Below the pieces are notes generated by a model, which saw only the letters and a program-made list of their open reading frames with translations, was not told the origin of the DNA and made no database searches. Source: Xanthomonas euroxanthea (lineage in GTDB: Bacteria; Pseudomonadota; Gammaproteobacteria; Xanthomonadales; Xanthomonadaceae). Taken from it: a DNA stretch of 64,000 nucleotides. Positions 36,284 to 46,347 of this stretch are shown piece after piece. The stretch lies in contig NZ_UIHB01000001.1 of assembly GCF_900476395.1 (NCBI RefSeq), positions 1,517,385 through 1,581,384 of the forward strand, written 5' to 3'. The translations under genes and the position numbers were made by a program. The first letter of the stretch is position 1, and the number at the start of each line of letters is the position of its first letter.

Positions 36284-36322
36284 TTGCCCGACTTCGGTGG
36301 GCTGACAGGAGTGCGGCCCGAC

Positions 36323-36943
36323 ATGGCCGAAGTCGATACACCTCAGGAGCTTGACCTGGAACTGGTCCGGCGTGTGCAGCGCGGCGAGAGCGCAGCGTTC
36401 GATGTGCTGGTGCGCAAATACCAGCACCGCATCGTTGCGTTGATCGGGCGCTACATCGCCGACTGGAGCGAATGCCAGGACGTGGCCCAGGATACGTTTG
36501 TGCGCGCCTACCGGGCGATCAACAGTTTCCGCGGCGACTCGCAGTTCTATACCTGGCTACACCGCATTGCCGTCAACACTGCCAAGAATCATCTGGTTGC
36601 GCACAACCGCCGTCCGCCCACCGACGATATCGAGATCAGCGATGCCGAACAGTTCGATGGTGCCACCCGCTTGCGCGACACCGACACCCCGGAGCGTGAA
36701 CTGATGCGACAGGAGCTGGAACAAACGGTGATGCGCGCGGTCCAAGCCCTGCCGGAAGAGCTCCGGTCGGCCATCACCCTGCGCGAGGTGGATGGGCTGA
36801 GCTACGACGAAATCGCGCGAAAGATGGATTGCCCGATCGGAACGGTGCGCTCGCGCATCTTTCGAGCGCGCGAGGCCATCGACATCGAGCTGCGGCCTCT
36901 GCTGGAGACCGAAAGCGCCACCCGTGAGCGACACCGTGTATGA
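36323..36943 (+). CDS. rpoE: RNA polymerase sigma-E factor (ECF)
   Basis: A 206-residue ECF sigma factor for envelope stress. Region 2 (about 12-85) includes RKYQHRIVALIGRY, QDVAQDTFVRAYRAINSFRGDSQFYTWLHRIAVNTAKN (cores QDVAQDTF and FRGDS). Region 4 (about 135-190) includes LPEELRSAITLREVDGLSYDEIA. The ATG at 36323 matches the usual N-terminus of the family and lies downstream of the sigma-E-like promoter; a longer frame reaches 36230. The stop overlaps the rseA start (ATGA), placing both in the rpoE-rseA-mucD operon known in Xanthomonas. Confidence 0.95.
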   Translation: MAEVDTPQELDLELVRRVQRGESAAFDVLVRKYQHRIVALIGRYIADWSECQDVAQDTFVRAYRAINSFRGDSQFYTWLHRIAVNTAKNHLVAHNRRPPTDDIEISDAEQFDGATRLRDTDTPERELMRQELEQTVMRAVQALPEELRSAITLREVDGLSYDEIARKMDCPIGTVRSRIFRAREAIDIELRPLLETESATRERHRV

Positions 36944-37827
36944 GCCATAACCCTGCCATGTCCACTACCGACAAGTTCGAGCGTCACTACCGCCAGCAGC
37001 TGTCTGCGCTGGTGGATGGCGAATTGAGCGCCGACGAGTCGCGCTTTTTGCTGCGCCGCCTGGCCCACGACGAAGAACTGGCCGGCTGCCACGAACGCTG
37101 GCAGCTGTGCGGCGATGTGCTGCGTGGTGCGGCCAGCGCGCCGGCACCGCTGGATTTTGCCGCGCGCGTGCGCAGTGCCATCGCCGATGAGCCGGTGCCG
37201 CAGGCGCAGCCATCCACGCGTCCGGCGGCGCGCTGGCGCTGGGGTGGTGGCGCGGCGATTGCGGCATCGGTCGCGGCGATCGCCTTGTTCATGGCGCGCG
37301 AGCGCTTGCCGGAGACGGCAGCGCCTGCCACGCAGGTCCCGGTGTTCGCCACCGTGGCACAGCTGCCTGGCACCGCGCAGGCTCCCACCACGCCCGTGGC
37401 GCCGAAGGGGCCGGCCGAGCCTGGCCCGGCAGCTCCCGACGAGGTCGCCGCGCTGGCCGCAGCGGTGCCGGCTGCCGCGCTGGCATCCACGCGCCGTGGC
37501 GCGGCCACGCGCAACCAACAGGTCGCCCGCAGCGTCGCGGCGCGGCAGCAGCAGGCGCCAGCCCGCGCGCTGGCATCCGCTGCTCCCGCCTCGGCGGCCG
37601 CCACGGCCGTTGCGGCGCCATCGAATCCGTTCACGCATCCGGATACCACCCTGCAGGCGCGCCCGTGGCCGCGTGCGGCGCTGTCCGGTGCCGGCGACAG
37701 TCCGCTCAATGCCAGCTTCCGCCAAGGCGGCCAAGGCACCGCGTTCTATCCGTTCGAGCCCGCGCCGCAGGGTGTTGCCAGCCCTGCGCCAAGCCGGCCG
37801 CTGCCGGTGCAGCCGCCGCAGGATTGA
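36940..37827 (+). CDS. rseA: anti-sigma-E factor RseA
   Basis: A 295-residue single-span inner-membrane anti-sigma factor. The cytoplasmic sigma-binding domain (about 10-65: YRQQLSALVDGELSADE, LLRRLAHDEELAGCHERW) is followed by a hydrophobic segment at about 102-120 (AAIAASVAAIALFMA). A long Ala/Pro-rich periplasmic region follows with little predicted structure, longer than in E. coli RseA. It holds RpoE inactive until regulated proteolysis. The start overlaps the rpoE stop by four bases; mucD follows after 109 bases. Confidence 0.92.
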   Translation: MSHNPAMSTTDKFERHYRQQLSALVDGELSADESRFLLRRLAHDEELAGCHERWQLCGDVLRGAASAPAPLDFAARVRSAIADEPVPQAQPSTRPAARWRWGGGAAIAASVAAIALFMARERLPETAAPATQVPVFATVAQLPGTAQAPTTPVAPKGPAEPGPAAPDEVAALAAAVPAAALASTRRGAATRNQQVARSVAARQQQAPARALASAAPASAAATAVAAPSNPFTHPDTTLQARPWPRAALSGAGDSPLNASFRQGGQGTAFYPFEPAPQGVASPAPSRPLPVQPPQD

Positions 37828-37936
37828 TACCGCCGCCGCTCTTCATCCGTTCGGCGCTTCCCCTTCCGTTATCGTGCCGGACCCCTGCAACGGCAGGGGC
37901 TTTGGCCCCTGTCGCCCTGCCATCGGAGGCAACCTG

Positions 37937-39517
37937 ATGAACCACCGCATTCGCACCCAGATGTTCGGCCTGATCGCCATGACCTTGCCGCTGGCCGCCT
38001 GCGCGCAGCAGTCCGCGCCCGCTGCCAAGGACGTTGCCCCGATTGCCGCCAACCGCAGCGCCACGCCGGCGCCGCAGCTGGTGGCCGGGTTGCCGGACTT
38101 CACCAATCTGGTCGAGCAGGTCGGCCCGGGCGTGGTCAATATCGAAACCACCATCACCCGCAAGGACGCCATGGCGCGCCAGCGGCGCGGTGGTCCGGGT
38201 GGGCAGGACGGCGGCGCGATGCCCGGCGATGAGCAGATGCCGGAATTCTTCCGTCGCTTCTTCGGTCCGGATTTCCAGATGCCGGGCGGGCCGCGCCAGG
38301 GGCCGGGACAGGGCGGCGATGACGATGGCGGCATCGCCGGCAAGTCGATGGGTTCGGGCTTCATCATTTCGGCCGACGGCTATGTGCTGACCAATCACCA
38401 CGTGGTCGATGGTGCCAGCGAAGTCACCGTCAAGCTGACCGACCGCCGCGAGTTCAAGGCCAAGGTGGTCGGCAGCGACGAGCAGTTCGACGTGGCGTTG
38501 CTCAAGATCGACGCCAAGGGCCTGCCGACGGTGCGCCTGGGTGATTCCAACACGCTCAAGCCGGGCCAGTGGGTGGTGGCGATCGGCTCCCCGTTCGGCC
38601 TGGATCACTCGGTCACCGCCGGCATCGTCAGCGCTACCGGGCGCAGCAATCCGTATGCGGACCAGCGCTACGTGCCCTTCATCCAGACCGACGTGGCGAT
38701 CAACCAGGGCAACTCCGGCGGCCCGTTGCTCAATACGCGCGGCGAGGTGGTCGGCATCAATTCGCAGATCTTCTCCGCCTCCGGCGGCTACATGGGCATC
38801 AGTTTCGCGATCCCGATCGACCTGGCCTTCAGCGCCGCCGAGCAGATCAAGGCCACCGGCCACGTGAGCCGCGGCATGCTGGGTGTGGCGGTCGGCCCGA
38901 TCGACTCGCTCAAGGCGCAGGGCCTGGGCCTGCCGGATACGCGTGGCGCACTGGTCAACGACATCCCGCCCGGTAGCCCCGCCGCCAAGGCCGGGATCGA
39001 GGTGGGCGATGTGATCCGCGCGGTCAACGGCAAGCCGATCGATGTCGCCAGCGACCTGCCGCCGATGATCGGGCTGATGGCGCCGGGTACCAAGGTCAAC
39101 CTGGACGTGCTGCGCGATGGCAAGCCGCGCAAGGTGGCGGTCACCCTGACGACGCTGGACAACCCGGCCGGCAACGCTGCACCGCGCACCGCTGCCGACG
39201 ACGCCAAGCCCGGCGCACCGGCCAGCGTGGAGCTGCTCGGCCTGCAGGTGGCCGATCTGACCGCCGTCGAGCGCAGCCGCCTGGGCCTGGAAGCAGGCGA
39301 GGGCGTGCGCATCGCCTCGGTGACCGGCGCGGCAGCACGCAGCACCCAGCCGCCGTTGTCGCCGGGTCTGGTCATCGCCCGCGTCGGCCGCACCAAGGTC
39401 GGCAGCGTCGCCGACCTCAACCGCGCCCTGTCCAGCTACAAGAAGGGCGACGTGGTCATGCTGCTGGTCACCGATGGCAAGGCGACCAGTTATGTGGCCT
39501 TGAAGGCCGGCGGCTGA
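37937..39517 (+). CDS. mucD: periplasmic serine protease MucD/DegP family, predicted lipoprotein
   Basis: A 526-residue HtrA protease/chaperone of the envelope-stress operon. Its signal ends in a lipobox (PLAAC, Cys near residue 22, Ala at +2), which predicts an outer-membrane-anchored lipoprotein. The protease domain has His in TNHHVVDGA (about 154), Asp in FDVALLKID (about 184) and Ser in GNSGGP (about 260). Two PDZ domains follow (about 285-380 and 430-520). The Gly/Met-rich linker GGPGGQDGGAMPG follows the N-terminal segment. The ATG at 37937 has GGAGG nine bases upstream; the longer open frame is a shadow over rseA. Confidence 0.94.
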   Translation: MNHRIRTQMFGLIAMTLPLAACAQQSAPAAKDVAPIAANRSATPAPQLVAGLPDFTNLVEQVGPGVVNIETTITRKDAMARQRRGGPGGQDGGAMPGDEQMPEFFRRFFGPDFQMPGGPRQGPGQGGDDDGGIAGKSMGSGFIISADGYVLTNHHVVDGASEVTVKLTDRREFKAKVVGSDEQFDVALLKIDAKGLPTVRLGDSNTLKPGQWVVAIGSPFGLDHSVTAGIVSATGRSNPYADQRYVPFIQTDVAINQGNSGGPLLNTRGEVVGINSQIFSASGGYMGISFAIPIDLAFSAAEQIKATGHVSRGMLGVAVGPIDSLKAQGLGLPDTRGALVNDIPPGSPAAKAGIEVGDVIRAVNGKPIDVASDLPPMIGLMAPGTKVNLDVLRDGKPRKVAVTLTTLDNPAGNAAPRTAADDAKPGAPASVELLGLQVADLTAVERSRLGLEAGEGVRIASVTGAAARSTQPPLSPGLVIARVGRTKVGSVADLNRALSSYKKGDVVMLLVTDGKATSYVALKAGG

Positions 39518-39525
39518 GGGAGGAG

Positions 39526-39619
39526 TGGAGAATCGGGAATCGGGAATGGCAAGAGCGGCTCTGCGAGGTGAGAGCTCGCCTGGCTTTCCGATTCCCCACT
39601 CCCGATTCCCAATTCTCGG
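39526..39619. repeat. GGGAATCG intergenic inverted repeat, copy between mucD and lepA
   Basis: The left arm (39526-39549) has GAATCGGGAATCGGGAATGG, and the right arm (39585-39619) carries the complementary CCGATTCCCC and CCCGATTCCC units around a 35-base loop. It starts right after the mucD stop. The palindrome GGCCCCGCGGGGCC (39618-39631) adjoins it. Confidence 0.8.
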
Positions 39620-39687
39620 CCCCGCGGGGCCGTGGCGTGCGATAATGCTGCGTTACCCTGACGACGGCACCGCCGGCGCCCACCTCA

Positions 39688-41493
39688 ATGTCCTCTGATT
39701 CAATGCGGAATATCCGCAACTTCTCCATCATCGCCCACGTCGACCACGGCAAATCCACCCTGGCCGACCGGATCATCCAGCTGTGCGGCGGCCTGCAGGC
39801 GCGCGAGATGGAGGCCCAGGTGCTCGACTCCAACCCGATCGAGCGCGAACGCGGCATCACCATCAAGGCGCAGTCGGTGTCCTTGCCGTATACGGCCAAG
39901 GACGGGCAGGTCTACCACCTGAACTTCATCGACACCCCGGGGCATGTGGACTTCTCCTACGAGGTCAGCCGCTCGCTGGCCGCGTGCGAAGGCGCGCTGC
40001 TGGTGGTGGATGCGGCCCAGGGCGTGGAAGCGCAGTCGGTGGCCAACTGCTACACCGCGGTGGAGCAGGGCCTGGAAGTGGTGCCGGTGCTCAACAAGAT
40101 CGACCTGCCGACCGCCGACATCGAGCGGGCCAAGGCCGAGATCGAGGCGGTGATCGGCATCGATGCCGAGGACGCGGTGGCGGTCAGCGCCAAGACCGGT
40201 CTGAACATCGATCTGGTGCTGGAAGCGATCGTGCAGCGGATTCCGCCGCCCACCCCCCGCGACACCGACAAGCTGCAGGCGCTGATCATCGACTCGTGGT
40301 TCGACAACTACCTGGGCGTGGTCTCGCTGGTGCGCGTGATGCAAGGCGAGATCAAGCCGGGCAGCAAGATCCTGGTGATGTCCACCGGCCGCACCCATCT
40401 GGTCGACAAGGTCGGCGTGTTCACGCCCAAGCGCAAGGAGCTTGCCGCGCTGGGCGCGGGCGAAGTGGGCTGGATCAACGCCTCGATCAAGGACGTGCAC
40501 GGCGCGCCGGTCGGCGACACCCTGACCCTGGCGGCCGACCCGGCGCCGCATGCATTGCCCGGTTTCCAGGAAATGCAGCCGCGCGTGTTCGCCGGCCTGT
40601 TTCCGGTCGATGCCGAGGACTACCCGGATCTGCGCGAGGCGCTGGACAAGCTGCGCCTGAACGATGCGGCGCTGCGCTTCGAGCCGGAAAGCTCCGAAGC
40701 GATGGGCTTCGGCTTCCGTTGCGGCTTCCTCGGCATGCTGCACATGGAGATCGTGCAGGAGCGGCTGGAGCGCGAGTACAACCTCAACCTGATCTCGACC
40801 GCGCCGACCGTGGTCTACGAAGTGCTCAAGACCGACGGCAGCATCGTCCCGATGGACAATCCATCCAAGCTGCCGCCGCTCAACAACGTCGAAGAGATCC
40901 GCGAGCCGATCATCCGCGCCAACATCCTCACCCCGCCCGATTACGTCGGCAACATCATCACCTTGTGCGAAGAAAAGCGCGGCACCCAGATCGGCATCAA
41001 CTACCTGGGCAGCCAGGTGCAGATCAGCTACGAGCTGCCGATGGCCGAAGTGGTGCTGGATTTCTTCGACAAGCTCAAGTCGGTCTCGCGCGGCTACGCC
41101 TCGCTGGATTACCACTTCCTGCGTTTCGATGCCGGCCCGTTCGTGCGCGTGGATACGCTGATCAATGGCGACAAGGTCGATGCGCTGTCGATCATCGTGC
41201 ACCGCAGCTATGCCGACCGGCGCGGCCGCGAACTGTGCGAAAAGATGAAGGACCTGATCCCGCGGCAGATGTTCGACGTGGCGATCCAGGCCGCCGTGGG
41301 CTCGCAAATCATCTCGCGCTCCACGGTCAAGGCGATGCGCAAGAACGTGTTGGCCAAGTGCTATGGTGGCGACGTTTCGCGCAAGAAAAAGCTGCTCGAA
41401 AAGCAGAAGGAAGGCAAGAAGCGCATGAAGCAGGTCGGCCGCGTGGAGATTCCGCAGGAAGCCTTCCTGGCTGTCTTGCAGATGGATAAGTAG
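39688..41493 (+). CDS. lepA: elongation factor 4 (translation GTPase LepA)
   Basis: A 601-residue ribosomal GTPase that promotes back-translocation and helps translation or assembly under stress. The G1 motif is AHVDHGKST (about 16-24) and the G2 region is [10 protein letters not shown]. The G3 motif is DTPGHVDF and the G4 motif is NKIDLP. Domains II, III and V and the LepA-specific C-terminal domain ([15 protein letters not shown]) are complete. The ATG at 39688 gives two closely spaced methionines (MSSDSM). It lies in the conserved lepA-lepB-rnc-era-recO order. Confidence 0.97.
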   Translation: MSSDSMRNIRNFSIIAHVDHGKSTLADRIIQLCGGLQAREMEAQVLDSNPIERERGITIKAQSVSLPYTAKDGQVYHLNFIDTPGHVDFSYEVSRSLAACEGALLVVDAAQGVEAQSVANCYTAVEQGLEVVPVLNKIDLPTADIERAKAEIEAVIGIDAEDAVAVSAKTGLNIDLVLEAIVQRIPPPTPRDTDKLQALIIDSWFDNYLGVVSLVRVMQGEIKPGSKILVMSTGRTHLVDKVGVFTPKRKELAALGAGEVGWINASIKDVHGAPVGDTLTLAADPAPHALPGFQEMQPRVFAGLFPVDAEDYPDLREALDKLRLNDAALRFEPESSEAMGFGFRCGFLGMLHMEIVQERLEREYNLNLISTAPTVVYEVLKTDGSIVPMDNPSKLPPLNNVEEIREPIIRANILTPPDYVGNIITLCEEKRGTQIGINYLGSQVQISYELPMAEVVLDFFDKLKSVSRGYASLDYHFLRFDAGPFVRVDTLINGDKVDALSIIVHRSYADRRGRELCEKMKDLIPRQMFDVAIQAAVGSQIISRSTVKAMRKNVLAKCYGGDVSRKKKLLEKQKEGKKRMKQVGRVEIPQEAFLAVLQMDK

Positions 41494-41584
41494 CTGGGAA
41501 TGGTAAATCGGGAATCGGGAATCGTAAGGGCGCGAGTGCTCCTGCTGTTCCCATTCCCCATTCTCGATTCTCGATTCCCTTTCC
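41494..41584. repeat. GGGAATCG intergenic inverted repeat, copy between lepA and lepB
   Basis: The left arm contains AATCGGGAATCGGGAATCG (41506-41524), and the right arm (41546-41584) contains TTCCCATTCCCC and TCGATTCTCGATTCCC. It begins at the lepA stop codon and ends just before the lepB ribosome site. Confidence 0.8.
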
Positions 41585-41597
41585 GAAAGGAACATCA

Positions 41598-42398
41598 ATG
41601 AAATGGTTTGAAATCGCCCTGGTTGTGCTGACGCTGGGCACCGGCTTCATCTGGCTGCTGGACAAGCTGTTCCTGGCCAAGCGCCGCGCTGCACGTGCCG
41701 GTCTGCTGGACAGCGAGCCGGCGATCATCGATTACTCGCGCGCCTTCTTTCCGGTGCTGGCGGTGGTGTTGATCCTGCGCAGCTTCGTCGCCGAGCCGTA
41801 CAAGATTCCGTCCAGCTCGATGATGCCCAACCTGCTCATCGGCGACTTCATCCTGGTCAACAAGTTCGCCTACGGCTTCCGTCTGCCGATCACCAATACC
41901 AAGTTCATTCCGACCGGCGAGCCCAAGCGCGGCGACGTGGTGGTGTTCAAGCCGCCGCATGCGCCCGACCAGAACTGGATCAAGCGCGTGGTGGGTCTGC
42001 CGGGCGACAAGATCGGCTTCCACGGCGATACGCTGTACATCAACGACAAGCCGATGCGTTACACGGTCAAGGGCGAGTACATCGGCAAGGGCAAGGGCGC
42101 CGAGATGACCGGCACCACCTTGCTGGTCGAGGACTTGCCGGGCCGCACCCACACCGTGCTGGAGTGGGTCGACCGCAACATGCCGGCCGGGCAGGGCGAC
42201 TGGACCGTGCCGGCGGACAGCTATTTCGTGATGGGGGATAATCGCGACAACAGCGAAGACAGCCGGTTCTGGACCCAGACGCACTTCCTGCCGGAGGCCA
42301 ACCTGCGCGGCAAGGCGTTCCTGATCTGGCTCAATTGCGAAGGATGGTTCTGCAAGGGGAGTTTCGATCCGTCGCGGATCGGGACCGGAATCCAGTAA
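41598..42398 (+). CDS. lepB: signal peptidase I
   Basis: A 266-residue inner-membrane protease that cleaves Sec and Tat signal peptides. Two N-terminal hydrophobic segments lie at about 4-22 and 53-65. The catalytic Ser is in PSSSMMPNL (about 74) and the general-base Lys is in WIKRVVGLPGD (about 129). The C-terminal signature GDNRDNSEDSR is intact. The ATG at 41598 has GAAAGGA upstream. Placement between lepA and rnc is standard for gammaproteobacteria. Confidence 0.97.
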   Translation: MKWFEIALVVLTLGTGFIWLLDKLFLAKRRAARAGLLDSEPAIIDYSRAFFPVLAVVLILRSFVAEPYKIPSSSMMPNLLIGDFILVNKFAYGFRLPITNTKFIPTGEPKRGDVVVFKPPHAPDQNWIKRVVGLPGDKIGFHGDTLYINDKPMRYTVKGEYIGKGKGAEMTGTTLLVEDLPGRTHTVLEWVDRNMPAGQGDWTVPADSYFVMGDNRDNSEDSRFWTQTHFLPEANLRGKAFLIWLNCEGWFCKGSFDPSRIGTGIQ

Positions 42399-42426
42399 TG
42401 CACGCACGGCGTGCCGGGGAAGCACA

Positions 42427-42804
42427 ATGAAGCGCAAGCAAAGCGGTATGACGTTGACGTCGTTCGTGGTGGTGCTGGCGGTGGTGGGCTTTGCCCTGTA
42501 CATCGGGATGAAGCTGTTTCCGATGTACCAGGAATACTATTCGGTGCGCACGGCCATGAAGAGCCTGGCCAAGGAGCCCGATAGCGCCAACATGGACCCG
42601 TCCAAGTTGCAGGACCTGTTCTTTCGTCGGCTGTACATCAACTACTCGGAAAACGTCAAGAAGGAAGACGTCAAGTTCGAGCGCGTTGACGGTGGCTGGC
42701 GCATGAAGGTCAACTATGAAGTCCGCCGCGAATTGATCGGCAATCTTGATGTCGTCGGCAAGTTCGAGACGTCCCAGGACATGACGGGACGTGGTGGCGA
42801 ATAG
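42427..42804 (+). CDS. DUF4845 membrane protein
   Basis: A 125-residue protein with one N-terminal transmembrane segment (about 9-28: [18 protein letters not shown]) and a small periplasmic domain containing [15 protein letters not shown]. It belongs to the DUF4845 family commonly found between lepB and rnc. No biochemical function is established. Its stop lies inside the rnc coding region (14-base overlap), so RNase III synthesis is probably coupled to it. Confidence 0.9.
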   Translation: MKRKQSGMTLTSFVVVLAVVGFALYIGMKLFPMYQEYYSVRTAMKSLAKEPDSANMDPSKLQDLFFRRLYINYSENVKKEDVKFERVDGGWRMKVNYEVRRELIGNLDVVGKFETSQDMTGRGGE

Positions 42805-43474
42805 GACATTCCAGCGTGGCGATCCGATCGGGCATGCGTTCGCCGATCCGGGTCTGCTCGCCCAGGCGCTGCGGCATCGCAGCGCCGGTACTCCGCATAA
42901 CGAACGACTGGAATTCCTTGGCGACGGCATCGTCAATCTGCTGATCGCCGAGGCGCTGTATCAGCGCTGGCCCAAGGCCGACGAAGGCGCATTGACCCGC
43001 GCGCGCGCTGAACTCGTGCGGGAAGGGGCGCTGGCGGTGATCGGCCGCGCCCTCAACCTGGGCGAGCGGCTGACGCTGGGCCCGGGCGAGCTGAAGTCCG
43101 GCGGCCATCGACGCGATTCGATCCTGGCCGATGCGGTCGAGGCGATCGTGGCGGCGATCTATCTGGACTGCGGCTTCGAACGCTGCCGCGCGGTGGTGCT
43201 GCCCTGGTTCGAGCCCTCGCTGGCGGCGCTGCCGGTGGGCAAGGCGGAAAAAGACCCCAAGACCCGGCTGCAGGAATGGCTGCAGGCGCGGCAGCTGCCG
43301 CTGCCCAATTACGCGCTGATCAGCGAAAGCGGCGACGAACATGCCAAGCAGTTCCATGTCGCCTGCATCCTGGAGCAGCCCGTCGCCCGCGCCGAAGGCC
43401 AGGGCACCTCGCGTCGCCTCGCCGAGCAACAGGCGGCCACCCTCGTCATCGCACAACTGGATTCGAACACGTGA
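42791..43474 (+). CDS. rnc: ribonuclease III
   Basis: A 227-residue double-strand-specific endoribonuclease that processes rRNA precursors and regulatory duplexes. The N-terminal nuclease domain has the signature [13 protein letters not shown] and a second acidic cluster [13 protein letters not shown]. The C-terminal double-stranded-RNA-binding domain (about 155-225) includes [10 protein letters not shown] and [12 protein letters not shown]. The GTG at 42791 overlaps the DUF4845 gene by 14 bases; a second GTG follows directly. The stop overlaps the era GTG start by four bases. Confidence 0.96.
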   Translation: MVANRTFQRGDPIGHAFADPGLLAQALRHRSAGTPHNERLEFLGDGIVNLLIAEALYQRWPKADEGALTRARAELVREGALAVIGRALNLGERLTLGPGELKSGGHRRDSILADAVEAIVAAIYLDCGFERCRAVVLPWFEPSLAALPVGKAEKDPKTRLQEWLQARQLPLPNYALISESGDEHAKQFHVACILEQPVARAEGQGTSRRLAEQQAATLVIAQLDSNT

Positions 43475-44370
43475 GCGCAACCTCTTCCCCCCACCGTAGC
43501 GGCAGCGTTGCGGTGATCGGCCGGCCCAACGTCGGCAAGTCCACCCTGACCAACGCCCTGGTCGGCGCGAAGGTCAGCATCGTGTCCAACCGGCCGCAGA
43601 CCACGCGCCATCGGTTGCTGGGCATTGCCACCTTCCCCGAAGGGCAACTGGTGCTGGTCGACACCCCGGGGCTGCATCGCGAGCAGAAGCGCGCGATGAA
43701 CCGGGTGATGAACCGCGCCGCGCGCGGCTCGCTGGAAGGCGTGGACGCGGCGGTGCTGGTGATCGAAGCCGGCCGCTGGGACGACGAGGACACCCTGGCC
43801 TTCAAGGTCCTGAGCGACGCCGAGGTACCGGTGGTGCTGGTGGTCAACAAGGTCGACCGGCTCAAGGACAAGACCGCGCTGTTCCCGTTCCTGGCCCAGG
43901 TCAGCGAGGGGCGGACGTTCGCGGCGGTGCATCCGGTGTCGGCGCTCAAGCGCAAGGGCCTGGAGGCGCTGGTCGGCGACCTGCTCAAGCTGGTGCCGGA
44001 AGCCGATGCGATGTTTGGCGAGGACGAGATCACCGACCGCAGTCAGCGCTTCCTGGCCGGGGAGCTGGTGCGCGAGCAATTGATGCGTCAGCTCGGCGAA
44101 GAACTGCCGTATGCCACCACCGTGGAGATCGAACGCTTTGCCGAAGATGGCGCGCTGCTGCGCATCGGCGCGGTGATCTGGGTCGAGCGCGAAGGCCAGA
44201 AGGCGATCGTGATCGGCAAGGGCGGTACCCGCCTGAAGGACATCGGCGGCAAGGCGCGGCTGCAGATGGAGCGGCTATTCGGTGCAAAAGTGTTCCTGGA
44301 AACCTGGGTGCGCGTGCGCGAAGGCTGGTCGGACGACGAAGCGGCATTGAAGGCGTTCGGATACGAATGA
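43471..44370 (+). CDS. era: GTPase Era
   Basis: A 299-residue GTPase that binds 16S rRNA during 30S maturation. G1 is GRPNVGKST (about 14-22), the switch region [10 protein letters not shown] follows, G3 is DTPGLH, and G4 is NKVDRLKD. The C-terminal KH domain (about 205-290) includes [17 protein letters not shown]. The start is GTG 43471 in a GTGA overlap with rnc, so the two are translationally coupled; the longer frame upstream is a shadow of rnc. Confidence 0.97.
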   Translation: MSATSSPHRSGSVAVIGRPNVGKSTLTNALVGAKVSIVSNRPQTTRHRLLGIATFPEGQLVLVDTPGLHREQKRAMNRVMNRAARGSLEGVDAAVLVIEAGRWDDEDTLAFKVLSDAEVPVVLVVNKVDRLKDKTALFPFLAQVSEGRTFAAVHPVSALKRKGLEALVGDLLKLVPEADAMFGEDEITDRSQRFLAGELVREQLMRQLGEELPYATTVEIERFAEDGALLRIGAVIWVEREGQKAIVIGKGGTRLKDIGGKARLQMERLFGAKVFLETWVRVREGWSDDEAALKAFGYE

Positions 44371-44593
44371 AGCCGGGGCCTGGGACCAAGGACCCGGGAC
44401 CCGAGAGCAGCGCCGGATCGGCCGTCGCAAGGCGCGGTGGACCGGTGCTGCGCAGCCAGCCGTGTGCTGGTCACGCCGCACGCGGGGCTGGCGAATGCGA
44501 TGACGCGCCGCTTCGGCGGCATGTGGATCGAATGCCTGCCCTGGCATTTCCCGGGCCCCGGTTCTCCGGACGTCGCTCAGGGCTCTGCAGCGC

Positions 44594-45316
44594 ATGCTGA
44601 TCGAACACGAACGCGGGTTCGTCCTGCATGTGCGCGCCTGGCGCGAGACCAGCCTGCTGGTGGAAGTGCTGAGCGAGCAGCATGGGCGGGTCGGGCTGTT
44701 GGCGCGCGGGGTGCAAGGCCCGCGCAAGCAGGCCCTGCGGGCCGCGCTGCAGCCATTGCAGCTGATCCAGTTCACCGCGGTGCAACGCGGCGAACTGGCG
44801 CAGTTGCGTCAGGCCGAGGCGCTGGATACCGCCCCCCGCCTGGCGGGCGAATCCATGTTGGCCGGTTTCTATATCAGCGAGCTGCTGCTGCGCCTGGCGC
44901 CGCGCAACGATCCGGTGCCGGAATTGTTCGATTGCTATGCGCAAGCGCGGGCGCACCTGGCCTCTGGCCTGCCGCTGGCCTGGGGCCTGCGCCAGTTCGA
45001 GCGCGATGTGCTCGATGGCCTGGGCTTTGCGTTCGATCTGCAGCACGACCGCGACGGCCAGGCGATCGACCCGGCGGCGCGCTACCGGCTCGATCCGCAG
45101 GAAGGCGCCTTGCGCGTATTGAGCGAGGCGATGGCGCAGGATCGGCGCGACACCGTGACCGGCGCGGCGCTGCTGGCCTTGGGCCAGGACGTCATGCCCG
45201 CGGCCGACGACATGCCTGGCCTGCGTCGCAGCATGCGTGGCGTGCTGCTGCATCATCTGAGCGGACGCGGGCTGAAATCCTGGGAAATGCTCGAGGATCT
45301 GGCGCGGCGGCGTTGA
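44594..45316 (+). CDS. recO: DNA repair protein RecO
   Basis: A 240-residue recombination mediator that loads RecA onto SSB-coated DNA with RecR. The N-terminal OB fold (about 1-80) includes [36 protein letters not shown], cited here by its core [13 protein letters not shown]. The helical domain and a C-terminal region follow. The zinc-site cysteines of some RecO proteins are absent here, which is usual in proteobacteria. The ATG at 44594 matches the family N-terminus. A 223-base gap after era holds GGGACC-type repeats but no gene. Confidence 0.94.
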   Translation: MLIEHERGFVLHVRAWRETSLLVEVLSEQHGRVGLLARGVQGPRKQALRAALQPLQLIQFTAVQRGELAQLRQAEALDTAPRLAGESMLAGFYISELLLRLAPRNDPVPELFDCYAQARAHLASGLPLAWGLRQFERDVLDGLGFAFDLQHDRDGQAIDPAARYRLDPQEGALRVLSEAMAQDRRDTVTGAALLALGQDVMPAADDMPGLRRSMRGVLLHHLSGRGLKSWEMLEDLARRR

Positions 45317-45369
45317 GGGGCGCAAGGCTGCTCGACCAGGCTTGGCGAGCAGTGCGCGGACGCGCGGCA

Positions 45370-45385
45370 GGGTCCAGGTGGACCC
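45370..45385. terminator. hairpin between convergent recO and REC-Hpt gene
   Basis: GGGTCCA-GG-TGGACCC, a perfect 7-base stem 54 bases beyond the recO stop. There is no T-tract on either side. It is a possible weak bidirectional termination or processing structure. Confidence 0.35.
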
Positions 45386-45467
45386 GTCGCGCACGCATGA
45401 TGCCCGGTGTCGCGCGTCCCGCCTGCCGGCGCTGCGCCGCGTCCAAGAGCATCGGCGCCGTCATCCT

Positions 45468-46190
45468 TCAGTGCAGCAGCGCAGCCACCGCCGCGTGGAA
45501 CTGCGTCTGCGCCGTGCTGGAATGCGGGTCGCCGCGCAGCAGGCGCACTGCGCCGGCAAGCCGCGCCGCGCCGACAAATCCGCAGCTGGCCTGCAGCCGA
45601 TGCAGATGGCTGCGCAGCGCCTGATCGTCGCTGACCTGCAGGGCCGAATCCACCGCATCGCGGGTGCCCGGCAACTCGGCCAGGAACAACTCGCGCAGCG
45701 CGTTGAGATGGTGTTGCTGGCCGTTGAGCGCGCTGAGCGCGGCAGCTTCGTCCCAATCGCTGGCAGCGATGTCGACCACACCCACCGGTGCCATGCTGTA
45801 GCGGCCGCGCGCCAGTCCGCGACGGACCGCCTGCAGCAGGCGCTCGGAGGTCAGCGGCTTGACCAGCATTTCCAGGAACCCATCGGACTGCAGGCTGCGT
45901 TGCATCGCCAGATTGGTGTCCGCAGTGTGGGCCAGCGCGGGCACGTCCGGGTGCAGCAGGCGCAGTGCCCGCAACAGGCCGCTGCCGGTGCCATCGGGAA
46001 GATTGACGTCGATCAGCCACAGGTCGTGGCGACGTGCGCGCGCGCGGTCCAGTGCCGACGACAAGGAGTCCGCGCAGTCCACATGGGCGGGAAGACCGTC
46101 CAGCACCGCCTGCAGAAAGCCACGGCTGATCGGGTCGTCCTCTACCAGCAAGAGTCGTGGTTGGGGTTCCTGGCGTGTTGCCATGTTCAT
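45468..46190 (-). CDS. response regulator with C-terminal Hpt domain
   Basis: A 240-residue protein. The receiver domain (about 10-128) has acidic DD (18-19), phosphoacceptor Asp61 in LIDVNLPDG and Lys111. The C-terminal segment (about 145-240) is a histidine phosphotransfer domain, with the acceptor probably His197 in HRLQASCGFVGA. It has no DNA-binding or kinase part, so it should relay phosphate between an unlinked hybrid kinase and a final regulator. AGGAGG lies 4 nt from the first ATG (46190) and 10 nt from the second (46184), so either start is possible. Confidence 0.88.
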   Translation of the reverse strand: MNMATRQEPQPRLLLVEDDPISRGFLQAVLDGLPAHVDCADSLSSALDRARARRHDLWLIDVNLPDGTGSGLLRALRLLHPDVPALAHTADTNLAMQRSLQSDGFLEMLVKPLTSERLLQAVRRGLARGRYSMAPVGVVDIAASDWDEAAALSALNGQQHHLNALRELFLAELPGTRDAVDSALQVSDDQALRSHLHRLQASCGFVGAARLAGAVRLLRGDPHSSTAQTQFHAAVAALLH

Positions 46191-46347
46191 GCTGCCTCCT
46201 TGTCAGCGATGCCGCGTCCTAGCAGCCGCGTGCAGCGGAAGTGTGCCTGTGTTTGCGGGGCGCGACAATTGTTCTGCGGCGCGAGGCGGCCGCGATCGAT
46301 CGCATCTGCGACAATACGCACCCTTTTTGCCCGCAGCTCGTCGCCAC

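Noticed and set aside
39700-41598. 632-codon minus-strand frame opposite lepA
   Set aside because: His/Asp/Val-rich antisense frame without family motifs; lepA is unmistakable on the plus strand.
44371-44593. GGGACC-rich gap between era and recO considered as another GGGAATCG repeat copy
   Set aside because: Units are related only loosely and no clear complementary arm of the same sequence is present.
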